DNA of 64,000 nucleotides from a virus, in the IMG/VR virus record IMGVR_UViG_3300028920_000001, positions 362,961 to 426,960 of that record; one strand, written 5' to 3'. Under the pieces are notes generated by a model. The model was not told where the DNA came from, did not search any database, and saw only the letters and a list, made by a program, of their open reading frames with translations. The position numbers and the translations under genes were made by a program. Positions 16,554-26,114 of this stretch are shown here, in pieces (the first letter of the stretch is position 1; each line of letters begins with the position of its first letter).

Positions 16554-16579
16554 TTCGGCCAAGGTTTTCCTTGGCCGAA
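16554..16579 (+). terminator. Strong hairpin after the tail tube gene
   Basis: A perfect 11-bp stem (TTCGGCCAAGG with CCTTGGCCGAA) with a TTTT loop, followed by TCTGTATTT. Lying in the 78-bp gap after the tube gene, it probably acts as a partial terminator that lets tube be made in excess over the tape measure operon, or as an mRNA-stabilising end. Confidence 0.7.
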
Positions 16580-16608
16580 TCTGTATTTGGTATCGTTCAT
16601 AGGATAAA

Positions 16609-17610
16609 ATGGAAGATTTTCTTCAAGAACTCGAAAGAGATATTACTAATGTTGGGATTGATAGGGTCTGGAAGAAGAATGTGGGGGGCAAAATTCTCTG
16701 GTTCTCTCCGATCCCATATGATGCTCAAATACAGATGAATGAGACTTTAGCTCGAGAAGATCTTGGCAATCATGCAATCCAAGAGACTAAACGATTAACT
16801 CTAAGTCATTCTATTATTGGGTTTGGAAAACATGACTTGAGGGAATATCGGGATCAATACGTATTTGAAGTTCCAGATAAGAAAAAGAAAGGTCAAAAAG
16901 TCAAGGTAAATCTTCAAAAATATGTATACTATAAGATTGAAAAATGGGATTCAGATTTTACTGATGTGGCATTCAGTATTTTAGCCGATTGTCTTGAATC
17001 TAATAAGCGAGAGACTCTTAAGGATGTGAAATTTGAAAATTTGAAAGAACCTATCGAAGAATTAGCTGAAATTGAAGCCAAGGTACATGAACTTCGTGAT
17101 CAATTGAATATGCCGCCTTTAGTTGAAAAAGGGTCTGAGAACATACCTAAAGAAGAGGCTCCGGAAGCCGAAGAAGAAGCTTCTGAATCCGAAGCTAGTT
17201 CATTACCCTTTGACCCATTCGAGGCTGTGGAAAACCCAGAGGAGGCGGCGAAAAATATATCCGTGAATATGCCGCAACCTGAGCCACAACCTGAGCAACA
17301 ACCTGAGCAACCTGAGCGACCGTCCAATAAGCCAGTACCGACCGAAGAACCGGTTAGATCTGTTCCAATCCCTCAACCTCCTGGTCCTGAGTTAAGCCCG
17401 ATTCAGCGAGAGCTCCAGAAGCGATCCTCTAAGATTGGAAATACTCCTAATACTGCTTATCCCGCTCAACCTTCAGTCAATGCTTTAGTTCAGAAGGATA
17501 AAGATCAGGGAGTAGTTGAAGAGCAGAAATCTAATCAACCACCAGTGAATCCTCCAAGAATCGATCCTCCCCTTGCGAATAAGAATCCAAGATTTTCACC
17601 TAGAAAATGA
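16609..17610 (+). CDS. Probable tail assembly protein/chaperone, 333 aa
   Basis: The N-terminal 160 residues or so form a compact domain of unknown family. From about residue 165 the chain is low-complexity, rich in Glu, Pro, Gln and Ser, with PEPQPEQ-type repeats near residues 223-240, so the second half is probably disordered. Its place between tube and tape measure is where contractile phages encode tail assembly chaperones. The next gene overlaps it by an ATGA junction, so no frameshift is needed to make both proteins, unlike the -1 frameshift pairs of lambda and P2. An AGGA site precedes the ATG. Confidence 0.6.
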   Translation: MEDFLQELERDITNVGIDRVWKKNVGGKILWFSPIPYDAQIQMNETLAREDLGNHAIQETKRLTLSHSIIGFGKHDLREYRDQYVFEVPDKKKKGQKVKVNLQKYVYYKIEKWDSDFTDVAFSILADCLESNKRETLKDVKFENLKEPIEELAEIEAKVHELRDQLNMPPLVEKGSENIPKEEAPEAEEEASESEASSLPFDPFEAVENPEEAAKNISVNMPQPEPQPEQQPEQPERPSNKPVPTEEPVRSVPIPQPPGPELSPIQRELQKRSSKIGNTPNTAYPAQPSVNALVQKDKDQGVVEEQKSNQPPVNPPRIDPPLANKNPRFSPRK

Positions 17611-18794
17611 CCAATGCGTCAAATAAGAAGAAAAAACGATCAATTCAGATTGATATACCTGATTATTTAAAACATATTGATGAAACTATATGGGAAGAGC
17701 TCGAGACTTATTTATTTCAAGGTTTTTTAACTAGTCCATCTTATATATTCGAAAAGACTTTTGTTTTCAAAACTTTAAATCATCGTGAATTAAAATATAT
17801 TGAATTTTTGCGTCCCCTTAAAAGGTCTCCTCCTGAAATACAAGCTTTGTATCGGGCTGCATTTATTGCTCATAGTATTTTTGTTGTCGATGGTAAAAAT
17901 GTGATATATAAACGAGCGGATCATATAGATAAATTAATAGATATAATAAGAAAAATACCTCCAGAACACCAAATTAAAATTGTTGAAAATCTGGGAGCAT
18001 TAAACCAAAAAGCTTCTAGGCTTTATCCATTGGTTGAAGTTTATGTTTATGAAAATCGATCTCGATTTAAATGGTACTATATTAGTCCTAATCCAATTCA
18101 TTCTCCTATCTGTACTGGAATTCCCGGGACTGATGAATTAGGGATGAATTATTGTCAACAATCTTGGGTTACTCTCAATGCTTTGTTAGATAAACGTGAT
18201 AAAATTGAAGCTGAATGGACTAATGCTAAATTTATAGGGTCGTGCTTTGCTGGAAAAGGTATTCGTGCAGTAGATGAAAAAGATAAATCAAGAAGGAATA
18301 AAGAAAGAGTAGATCGAGAAGATCTTAAAATGAAAGTCTTGTATGAATATTTAAATCGGAGAACTAAGAAAGAAAAAGATAAAATTCAGGAAATGGTTGC
18401 TTTACCAGACGGGAGAAGAGCTACAGTCGAGAGGAGACTGAGAGCAGAATCTGTTGAGGAATTAGCAGACCAATTATCGGCTTCTTTGTCGGGTGAGAAA
18501 GATCATCATGATTTAGTGGTGGAAGCTCATCAAAGACAGGTTCAAGAACGTTATCGGGATATTGAAAGATCTAAGATTCAAATGTATTCGGTCCCTGCCG
18601 TATATCATGAAGGATCTACTTCAGAGCCTCTTCATGGGCCTTCTCGAGTGCTAGGAGGGAAGGCCGAGGCAAATGCCTTAGTTAAGAGATTAAGAGAAAT
18701 ACAATATAAAAATACCCAAAATATAGAGAAGAGAGAAAAAATAGAAGAAATTAGACAGAGTTCTGATAAGCCGGATCTTTCAGGACAGGAATAA
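17607..18794 (+). CDS. Probable tail assembly protein, 395 aa
   Basis: Second gene of the pair before the tape measure. Residues about 20-240 form a folded region with a few Cys residues (PICTG, NYCQQSW, GSCFAG) and no known motif. The last 150 residues or so are highly charged and helical, probably coiled coil. By position it is a tape measure chaperone or a tail-tip assembly factor. It could also be a minor virion protein; the sequence does not decide. Confidence 0.55.
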   Translation: MTNASNKKKKRSIQIDIPDYLKHIDETIWEELETYLFQGFLTSPSYIFEKTFVFKTLNHRELKYIEFLRPLKRSPPEIQALYRAAFIAHSIFVVDGKNVIYKRADHIDKLIDIIRKIPPEHQIKIVENLGALNQKASRLYPLVEVYVYENRSRFKWYYISPNPIHSPICTGIPGTDELGMNYCQQSWVTLNALLDKRDKIEAEWTNAKFIGSCFAGKGIRAVDEKDKSRRNKERVDREDLKMKVLYEYLNRRTKKEKDKIQEMVALPDGRRATVERRLRAESVEELADQLSASLSGEKDHHDLVVEAHQRQVQERYRDIERSKIQMYSVPAVYHEGSTSEPLHGPSRVLGGKAEANALVKRLREIQYKNTQNIEKREKIEEIRQSSDKPDLSGQE

Positions 18795-18808
18795 CCTGAG
18801 AAATTAAA

Positions 18809-21800
18809 ATGGCTGTTGACCAAGTAAATCTGGGTGTAGCTCTATCTCCCTATATTGATAAGCAGGCTTCCACCCGGGCGGAAAGAGATCTTACTGCATT
18901 AGTCAGAAAATTATCTGATGTTGAAATTGAATGGGGGAAGATAGCTAAGGCTACTAATATATCTGTTAGGGAAATTAAAGATATATCTACTGCTGCGTCT
19001 GATTTCGGTAAAAAATTATCTGCAGCTACTGTTAGTTCTATTAAAAGAATGCAGGAGCTGGGTAAGAAACTTGAAGATGCTCAAAAGGAAGCTGCGGTAT
19101 TAGAAAAAGTTGCTAAAAAGGCAAAAGGGACACAAGCTGAAAAAGCAGCTGAAGCTTGGGCTGCTGCAATTGGAAAAATATCTCGTACTAGTAAAGAAAT
19201 TGATGATTTTAGAAAAGCTCATCAAAAAGCTCGGAATGAATTTGAAAAAGTTGCTAAAGCTCATGCGGCTTATGCTGATTCACTTCAGAAAATGGCAAAA
19301 TTTGATCGGAAGCAATTTACTTCCGAAATGGGAAAAAGTGGAGGTCGTGCCCTACAATCATTTTTTGCTAAAGATGTGAAAGGAATAATTGGTGGCGTTG
19401 GGGGAATGGGCCGCGCTGTAGCCAAAGCTGGTGAAGCTAGATTAGCAAAAACTGCTTTATCTAGAGGTGCTGGAACAGCAGCTGGTGGAATGGGAGGTAT
19501 CGCTGGTGTTTTAACTAAGATGGGTCCTGTTTTGAGCGGTCTGGCTACTTCATTTGGAATATTTGTTGCTTTGCTCACAGGTGCTAGTGAGCATATGACT
19601 AAATTAAACAAAACTATACTGAAAGGGACAGGAACAATTAATGATTTTTATCTTTCAGGCAGAGATTATGCTAAGACTATAGACGGCCTTCGTCAAGCTG
19701 CCATTAATACGCATGGTGCCATGCTTAAATTAGGTGCTGATTCTGAAAAATCTTTATCAATAATTAATGCTTTTGCTCAGACTTCGACTGGTTCATTAGC
19801 AAAAACCACTGGATTTTTGGAAGATTATGGAGGTGATTTAGAGACAGGAATGCAAAAGTTTGCAACTAGTGCTATTGCTTATGGTAAGGCTCTTGGCGTT
19901 GAAGCTGAAGAAGTTGCCAAGACTATGGGTAATTTTGTAAGTGAAGCTGGTTATGCAGCTACTCAAGCTCAAAGTGTGATGTCTGGGGTTGTTAAATCAG
20001 CTGCTACAGCAAATATGCCAGTTACAAAGTTTATGGACATCTTTAAATCTGTAACTCCTCATGTTGAATTATTCACTAATCGAATTGAGACATTAACCGG
20101 AGCAATTTCTTTGCTTGGTAAAGCAATGAGTCCTGAACAAGTAAAGAAATTCATGCAGGCTTTCGGGAAAGGACTCGATGCTGAAAGTTTCAAAGAACGA
20201 CTTCGTAAAGTGCTGGTTGCAGGTACTGGGAACGTTGGAAAAGTTTTAGAAAAGGACTTTAGATCAAAGGCTGGAGTTATAGCTAAAGGCCTGCCTGTAG
20301 GAATGGCCAAAGAATTTTGGAAGACTTGGAATTATAAAGGTAAAGATTCAAGCAAGAAAATGAATCAATTTATTGCTCGGGCTCAAGCTCGAGGAGGCTT
20401 AACTCCGGCCCAAACCGGTAATTTAACTAGATTATTTGCAGCTGAACAAGAAAGAAGAAAAGGTGGTGCAATTAGTATGGCCTCAGCAGTAAAAGGTGCT
20501 GGGATGTGGGGCCAAGTAAAAATAATGAGTGGTGTAGTTGATAGACTAGTTGGTAGAGGTGCTGGAGGCCGTATTACTGGGTTACAAGAACATGTAGCTG
20601 AAAAATTCTATAGTAGAGACCAGATTGAATCTTTTAATCGAATGATTGAAGCTGTGAATTTAAGTGCTGATCGAATTGAAGCGTATGGAACTACTGGAAG
20701 TAAGGCTATCGACAAAGCATTGGCTGAAGTTGCAGTAGGAGCAGGAGCAATTAAGCCTGGAAAGCAAATAACACGTGAAGATTTAATGAAATTATCATCT
20801 CGGAAAGATTTTCAAGATTTACTTGCTCAGGCCCATGAGGCTGCTGGAGAAGATAAAAAGGTTCAAGTAAAAGCTATTGATTTAGCAGTAGAACAAACCA
20901 CTGCTACACTTAGTATTCTTGATCAATTAAAAAATGTTATAAGTTATTTACTTGAAAAGTTATTTGATATTCTTTCTCCGATTTTGGATGTTTTAAAAGA
21001 TGTTTGGTCATGGATGACTGGTTCTGAAGATGAAAGGGCTAAAGAAAAATCATACAATAAAGCATTATCTGATTTTGAAAAAGAAAAAGGAGCAAGTGCA
21101 GAATCTAAAGCTACGCTTAGAAATATGGTGGAGACTTATACTTCAGAATTAAGAGCTGGCGGGGCTGGCGCTGCATTAACTGCTGCTGGTAAACAAATGG
21201 CTCCGGCTATGGGAACTGGTGAAGCGCAGAAATATATAACTGATTTTCTAAAAGGAGCTGGAGTTACTGCTAAATGGGAGGTAGGTGAAAAAGCGGGACA
21301 AACAATGACCCCTGCTGAGGTTGCTAAAGAATTTCAACGTGTAATGAGCATGGAGGGTGGTGGTAAAGCTATGAAGTGGCTACAAGAAGCTACTTCTAAG
21401 GATATAGCTTTTGGAATGATGGCCTTAAGTTCTCAATTATCTCCTTCTATGGATGCCCTTGAAAAATTTGCTACTAGGAGGGATTGGAAAACTGGTGGAG
21501 CTGCTAATGCGCCTGGGGTTGTTCAGACTAAAGAAGAATTGGAAAAAATTCGAGATGCACAACGGAAAAAGGCCGCTGGAATTGATCCTGGGTTAGTTAA
21601 TGATTTGGAAAATACTACTGCTACAGTTTTGACTGCTGCTGAAGCTGCCACGGCAGCAGCTAAAGGCGGTCTTCCTGGCGAAGCCGGTAAGACTAAGAAA
21701 GGAATGGAGATTACGGTAGGGGAAGCAAAAATAGAAGGAGGTCCGGCAGGAGGGCCATTATCTGAAGCTTCTAAACCACGTACAGAAGAACAGGTGAAAG

Positions 21801-22621
21801 CAATAAATGAAGCTGTTCAAAAGAAATTAGGAACTTGGCAACCGGCGGCTACTCCTGGTATTCAGTGGGGTCCTGCTCCAGGGGCTCCTCCAGGGGCTCC
21901 TCCAGGGGCTCCTCCAGGGGCTCCAGGTAAAGATCCAGGGGCTGTTGCTACAGCTGAGGCTCAACAGCAAACAAGTGAAGATCAGAAGAAAGCTACTAAG
22001 AAGATAGTGGAAACTGAAGAGCAACGTGCTCAAAGATTAGAAAAGGCTACTGACAAAGTATATGAGGGTGTTGACGATGTTGTTTCATTATTGAAGAAAG
22101 GCATTAAACTCGAGAGTAATTTTGTTCAAGGCAGATATAGGAAAGTTTTAAAAGATGCTACTTTAGAAGCATTTCGAATTGCATTAATGGAACACGCTGT
22201 GATTCGGGCTAAAACTGAAGAACAAGAGGGATTCAGAAAATTATTATCTGAACGAGGATGGGAACTTGGAGGCAAACTTAAAGGAACTGAAGGGGAATTT
22301 GCTGAAATGGGAATGCTCCGTCCTGGAGAAGATCCATATAATATTACAGCAGCTGATCAAAAGAAAAGATGGCAGGAATTAACTTCAGGTAAGCAAGCTG
22401 GTGGAGCGATTACTGAAACTGGAATGCATTTATTACATGCTGGTGAATATGTGATGAGTGCAGCTCAAGCTGCTAATATGAGGGCAGCTGGGATGAGTCC
22501 TGGTGGGCGAGGAGGTGGCGATACTTTCAATATTTACGTGAATGCTCAAACTGATGCATCACCGGAGCAAATTGCTTCTGTGGTGCGATATGAAATGATA
22601 CGAACTAAAGAAAAATCATAA
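18809..22621 (+). CDS. Tape measure protein
   Basis: A 1270 aa protein that sets tail length. It has a long helical N-terminal part with coiled coil (about residues 20-170), an Ala/Gly-rich hydrophobic segment (about 229-261), a second hydrophobic helix pair (about 697-736), a Pro-Gly-Ala-Pro repeat tract (about 1024-1039), and a C-terminus with the ETGMHLLHAGEYVMSAAQA pattern usual at the end of tape measures. At about 0.15 nm per residue, a tail of roughly 190 nm is expected. No peptidase or lysozyme domain is evident inside it; the transglycosylase is in a downstream gene. The stop overlaps the next ATG by one base. Confidence 0.9.
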   Translation: MAVDQVNLGVALSPYIDKQASTRAERDLTALVRKLSDVEIEWGKIAKATNISVREIKDISTAASDFGKKLSAATVSSIKRMQELGKKLEDAQKEAAVLEKVAKKAKGTQAEKAAEAWAAAIGKISRTSKEIDDFRKAHQKARNEFEKVAKAHAAYADSLQKMAKFDRKQFTSEMGKSGGRALQSFFAKDVKGIIGGVGGMGRAVAKAGEARLAKTALSRGAGTAAGGMGGIAGVLTKMGPVLSGLATSFGIFVALLTGASEHMTKLNKTILKGTGTINDFYLSGRDYAKTIDGLRQAAINTHGAMLKLGADSEKSLSIINAFAQTSTGSLAKTTGFLEDYGGDLETGMQKFATSAIAYGKALGVEAEEVAKTMGNFVSEAGYAATQAQSVMSGVVKSAATANMPVTKFMDIFKSVTPHVELFTNRIETLTGAISLLGKAMSPEQVKKFMQAFGKGLDAESFKERLRKVLVAGTGNVGKVLEKDFRSKAGVIAKGLPVGMAKEFWKTWNYKGKDSSKKMNQFIARAQARGGLTPAQTGNLTRLFAAEQERRKGGAISMASAVKGAGMWGQVKIMSGVVDRLVGRGAGGRITGLQEHVAEKFYSRDQIESFNRMIEAVNLSADRIEAYGTTGSKAIDKALAEVAVGAGAIKPGKQITREDLMKLSSRKDFQDLLAQAHEAAGEDKKVQVKAIDLAVEQTTATLSILDQLKNVISYLLEKLFDILSPILDVLKDVWSWMTGSEDERAKEKSYNKALSDFEKEKGASAESKATLRNMVETYTSELRAGGAGAALTAAGKQMAPAMGTGEAQKYITDFLKGAGVTAKWEVGEKAGQTMTPAEVAKEFQRVMSMEGGGKAMKWLQEATSKDIAFGMMALSSQLSPSMDALEKFATRRDWKTGGAANAPGVVQTKEELEKIRDAQRKKAAGIDPGLVNDLENTTATVLTAAEAATAAAKGGLPGEAGKTKKGMEITVGEAKIEGGPAGGPLSEASKPRTEEQVKAINEAVQKKLGTWQPAATPGIQWGPAPGAPPGAPPGAPPGAPGKDPGAVATAEAQQQTSEDQKKATKKIVETEEQRAQRLEKATDKVYEGVDDVVSLLKKGIKLESNFVQGRYRKVLKDATLEAFRIALMEHAVIRAKTEEQEGFRKLLSERGWELGGKLKGTEGEFAEMGMLRPGEDPYNITAADQKKRWQELTSGKQAGGAITETGMHLLHAGEYVMSAAQAANMRAAGMSPGGRGGGDTFNIYVNAQTDASPEQIASVVRYEMIRTKEKS
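21878..21925 (+). repeat. 12-bp tandem repeat x4 in the tape measure gene
   Basis: Four consecutive units of CCAGGGGCTCCT (the last ends in A), encoding Pro-Gly-Ala-Pro repeats. They are near-perfect at the DNA level, so slippage could change the tape measure length here. The tract probably forms an extended linker. Confidence 0.85.
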
Positions 22622-24459
22622 TGCCGGTTGAGATTCCCAGCGTTCCTAATCCTCAAAAGGAACAAACTTATCAAGCTCGTGGACGACGTGGTCGTCCAAT
22701 GTTATTTCAAATTACTGATCCTCATAATACTCCTCTTTTTCCTTATTTACTAGCTCTCCATATTAATCCTCAAAATTTTGACGAAAAGATGATGACTAGT
22801 AAAACCACGTCAGCAACTCGTGGTGGATTTGTTGAATGGATTTGGCCTGATGAATTAGATTCTATTTCCGCAAATGCTTCTACTGGCGCTTTTATTGGTC
22901 CTGATACTGGATTAGTTGCTGGTTCTGATGGACGTCGCGCTAGTTCAACTGCAGGTGGTTATGTTTCTACTCCTGGTCGCAAAGAAACAATAGCCTGGGA
23001 GAGACAACAGGATTTACTTGAATTATTTCATTGTAATGGAATGATCTTTGATGGACAAGGACGTCCGGTAATTCGTGGCAAGGTGATGTGTGTTTATGAT
23101 CGAGGAATTTATCTAGGTCATTTTACTACATTTTCAGTTAAAGAAAATGATGAAAAGGCTTTTTCATTTGAATTAGACTGGGAATTTAAAGTAGAAGCTA
23201 CGGTTTATATCTTTCCTGGATCACAAACTAAAATTCAGAATGAAGATAGTCAACTTTCTGGAACAGTTGCACCAATTGCTAATCGTGTTGGTCTGGATAA
23301 AGTTGGAGAAATTGAAAGAGAAGATATTCAACGACGAGAACAGGAAGCGGCCGAACGAGCGGAAGCAGAACGAGTAAGACAACTTCGTGAAGAATATGGG
23401 GAATTACATGAAGGTGAAGCTGAGCCGCTGGCTGCTGATCAATTAACTGACAAAGAAAGAGCTAAACTTCCTGATTTCATCCAGGCTTCATTAGTTCCAA
23501 GTCCTCCAATAGACGAATCAGATGATCAATTTACGACTGATTCAGTTCATTTCTTTGATGGGGAGAGACAAGATGTGTTGGATGGTGCGGCTCAAGATAT
23601 GGGCTATGAGAATTGGACTGAATATGTAGAGACAGTGGGACCTGAGAATGCGGCTGCTGCTGGACTGGAAGCGATGGCAGGATATGAATCTCAGATCGCT
23701 GGAACTGAGATAGAACATGATATATTAGAAAGAGCTGCTAGAGAGCGTGGGTATGAAAATTGGTCTGAATACGAAGCAGCAGTTGGTTCAGGCGCAGCTA
23801 GAACTACTCAATTGTTAGCCACGCAAGACGCCTATGAGCAAGCACAACGCAATCTTGATCCGGTCACATTCACTCCTGATGATATTGCATCTATGCGAGC
23901 TCAAGGATTATCGGAACAAGATATTGCAGCGTTGCAACAAGCTGCTGTAGACGCTAATCAACAAACTGCCGTTTATCGTGTTCCTCAACCAGAAAATGTG
24001 GGAACAACTGAAGATCAATATACCACTAGTTTTATTGAAGATCCAGCTACCGGGCAATTAATAGAAATTTCAGTTCCGGCTAACCAACCTACGTCTCCTG
24101 AAGAGGCTGCTGAGTTCCAGCGTCATCTGGCTCGCAGGAGAGGACAACGTCGTACTACTGAAGGAGAAATTGAAGATTATCCAGTTGGCCCATACACTTC
24201 AGATCAAAGACAATGGTTATTAGATGAGACGGCTCGAGAAGAGGGTTATTCTGATTGGAATGCTTTAGTTCAGGCAGAGGGTTCAGCTCGTGCAGCTTCT
24301 ATTGAGCGGTATACTGTTGGATCTAGTACATCAACTTTCACTATTCCAGGTCCTGGAGATCCTATAGATCAAGAATCGGAGGGATTTGTTACATCTTCTG
24401 ATGAAGAAGTTGCTAAATTCCGAGCTCATTTAGAGAGGAAGAGAAGGAGAGGACAATAA
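22621..24459 (+). CDS. Tail hub adaptor protein (NPxxF type) with GYENW repeats
   Basis: A 612 aa protein. Residues about 40-200 hold a beta domain with LHINPQNF at about 43-53 and RGIYLGHFTTFSV near 160-172. The same domain forms the C-terminus of the next protein, and the pattern resembles adaptor proteins that link tube end to hub (XkdP/gp53-like; inferred). A charged coiled-coil stretch follows (about 235-265). Three copies of a motif of about 20 residues built around AA-x3-GY-(E/S)-(N/D)-W are at about 318-336, 367-385 and 532-550, each followed by an Ala-rich helix. No enzymatic motif is seen. It overlaps its neighbours by one base on each side. Confidence 0.65.
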   Translation: MPVEIPSVPNPQKEQTYQARGRRGRPMLFQITDPHNTPLFPYLLALHINPQNFDEKMMTSKTTSATRGGFVEWIWPDELDSISANASTGAFIGPDTGLVAGSDGRRASSTAGGYVSTPGRKETIAWERQQDLLELFHCNGMIFDGQGRPVIRGKVMCVYDRGIYLGHFTTFSVKENDEKAFSFELDWEFKVEATVYIFPGSQTKIQNEDSQLSGTVAPIANRVGLDKVGEIEREDIQRREQEAAERAEAERVRQLREEYGELHEGEAEPLAADQLTDKERAKLPDFIQASLVPSPPIDESDDQFTTDSVHFFDGERQDVLDGAAQDMGYENWTEYVETVGPENAAAAGLEAMAGYESQIAGTEIEHDILERAARERGYENWSEYEAAVGSGAARTTQLLATQDAYEQAQRNLDPVTFTPDDIASMRAQGLSEQDIAALQQAAVDANQQTAVYRVPQPENVGTTEDQYTTSFIEDPATGQLIEISVPANQPTSPEEAAEFQRHLARRRGQRRTTEGEIEDYPVGPYTSDQRQWLLDETAREEGYSDWNALVQAEGSARAASIERYTVGSSTSTFTIPGPGDPIDQESEGFVTSSDEEVAKFRAHLERKRRRGQ

Positions 24460-26114
24460 TGCCAGCTCAGGATATTCTTACTGGGCTTAATAGTGCCATT
24501 CCCTCTATATTGAGTCAGCTAGAGACTATAAATCGTCAAATCAATTTTGCTACTAAAGCCCCTAATGCTGTTAGCGTAGAATCGGCAAGAAATCAAGATA
24601 ATCGAATAATTAGTGATTCTAGAGGAAATCCTGTATTAGATTTTAAACCAATTGAATCAGAAGCATTTACTGGAATTACAGCTTCTAGAAGAAATGCAAA
24701 GCCATTTATTATCGGTTTTATCCCTCCTGATAATCCGATTAATTTTGTACCAGTTAAAGCGATTAGAAGTGTAGTTTCTGCGATTGAGGCAAATCAAAAT
24801 AGCAATGATCGATATGCACATGTTTCAGGTTCAATAGCAGCTGTCTCCGGTTTGGAAGAAAATACTACACCAGAATTTAGGCGTAAATTAATTGCTATTG
24901 CTGAAGAACTTGGGACTAATCCTGATTATTTAGCGGCTGTGATGTCAGTTGAAAGTGGTCGAACTTTCGACCCTGCTATTCGTAATCCTCAAGGAGGTGC
25001 TACTGGGCTAATTCAATTTATGCCAGCTACAGCACGTAATCATTTAGGCACTACTACAGAAGAATTATCTCAGATGTCAGCTGAAGAGCAGCTGGATTAT
25101 GTTAAGAAATATTATGAACCGTTCAAAGGAAGACTTAAGTCAGTTGATGATGTGTATTTAGCTACTTTTATGCCTTATTATGTTGGTAAACCTCGTAGTG
25201 CAGTGATTGCACAAGAAGGGTCATCAGCGCGTTCTGATAAATCGAGTCATACTCAGGGTAAAGTATATGATCAGAATAAGGGACTTGCTCGAGGGGGAGT
25301 CATTACTGTAGGTAGTGTTACGGCTGTAGCTAGAGGAAGACTTTCAGTTGCTACTAGAAGAGTGGATGTTCCAGCAGCAGCTCCTAAAGTAGATTTAACA
25401 GAGACTCAAAGGAATCCTCGAAATTTAATGACCTATGGTCAGAGATTAGGTCCCGATTCCGTAGATAAATTGAATGGCAGGTGGGGTAGAACAGTAGAAA
25501 TTGATGGTGATAGAAGAAAGTATACTGATAAACAGGTAGATGCGTTAAGAGCTCAAATCGAAAATCTTAAAAAAATCCCTCCTTTGTTATTATTAATTAA
25601 TCCGAGTGAATTTAATCGTTCTTATGAACATACCGTGGATTCTAGTATTAAAACTAGGCATGGTCATATTGTTCATATATGGTTAGAGAAGCCTTTTAAA
25701 ATTTCATCATCAGGTGTTACCGCCGGACAATATATAATCGACGCATCAGGTCGCGGTGGTCTCACAACAGAACATCGTGTTCATAGTTTGAGTTATGCTA
25801 ATTTATCTTCTTTAGTTGGAATGTATAAAAATAATGGTCGTATTTTTATTGGTGATGAGGCTAATCCTGCGAATCGTGGTGTTCAATTATTAGCATTTAC
25901 TGTTTTTATTTATTATGACGAGCACATTTATTTAGGTTCATTTGATGATTTTGGAGTAACGGATGCTGCAGATAAGCCATTTAATATGTCATATGAAATG
26001 AAATTCAATGTTAGGTATGAAATGGCTGTTCCTGCCAAACCGGAATCTCAATATAGAGAAACAGATTATCGTATTTCTAGAGGGGTAGCAACTACTGGGA
26101 CAGCAGAAGAATGA
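24459..26114 (+). CDS. Tail hub adaptor with lytic transglycosylase domain
   Basis: A 551 aa protein. The central region (about residues 140-230) is a soluble lytic transglycosylase (SLT/goose-lysozyme-like) domain: a helix, then SVESG with probable catalytic Glu165, then GATGLIQFMPATA at about 180-192. It would cut peptidoglycan during entry. The C-terminal domain (about 376-535; INPSEF at 380-385, IYLGSFDDFGV near 490-500) is a paralogue of the N-terminal domain of the preceding protein. Domain order is thus reversed between the two adjacent genes. The stop and the next ATG overlap by four bases. Confidence 0.8.
   Translation: MPAQDILTGLNSAIPSILSQLETINRQINFATKAPNAVSVESARNQDNRIISDSRGNPVLDFKPIESEAFTGITASRRNAKPFIIGFIPPDNPINFVPVKAIRSVVSAIEANQNSNDRYAHVSGSIAAVSGLEENTTPEFRRKLIAIAEELGTNPDYLAAVMSVESGRTFDPAIRNPQGGATGLIQFMPATARNHLGTTTEELSQMSAEEQLDYVKKYYEPFKGRLKSVDDVYLATFMPYYVGKPRSAVIAQEGSSARSDKSSHTQGKVYDQNKGLARGGVITVGSVTAVARGRLSVATRRVDVPAAAPKVDLTETQRNPRNLMTYGQRLGPDSVDKLNGRWGRTVEIDGDRRKYTDKQVDALRAQIENLKKIPPLLLLINPSEFNRSYEHTVDSSIKTRHGHIVHIWLEKPFKISSSGVTAGQYIIDASGRGGLTTEHRVHSLSYANLSSLVGMYKNNGRIFIGDEANPANRGVQLLAFTVFIYYDEHIYLGSFDDFGVTDAADKPFNMSYEMKFNVRYEMAVPAKPESQYRETDYRISRGVATTGTAEE

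Noticed and set aside
16609-18794. Programmed frameshift between the two genes before the tape measure
   Set aside because: The second gene has its own ATG in an ATGA overlap and I see no convincing slippery heptamer at the junction.
19110-19379. Lys/Leu-rich open frame inside the tape measure gene
   Set aside because: A shifted reading of the helical tape measure, with no start signal and no similarity to anything.
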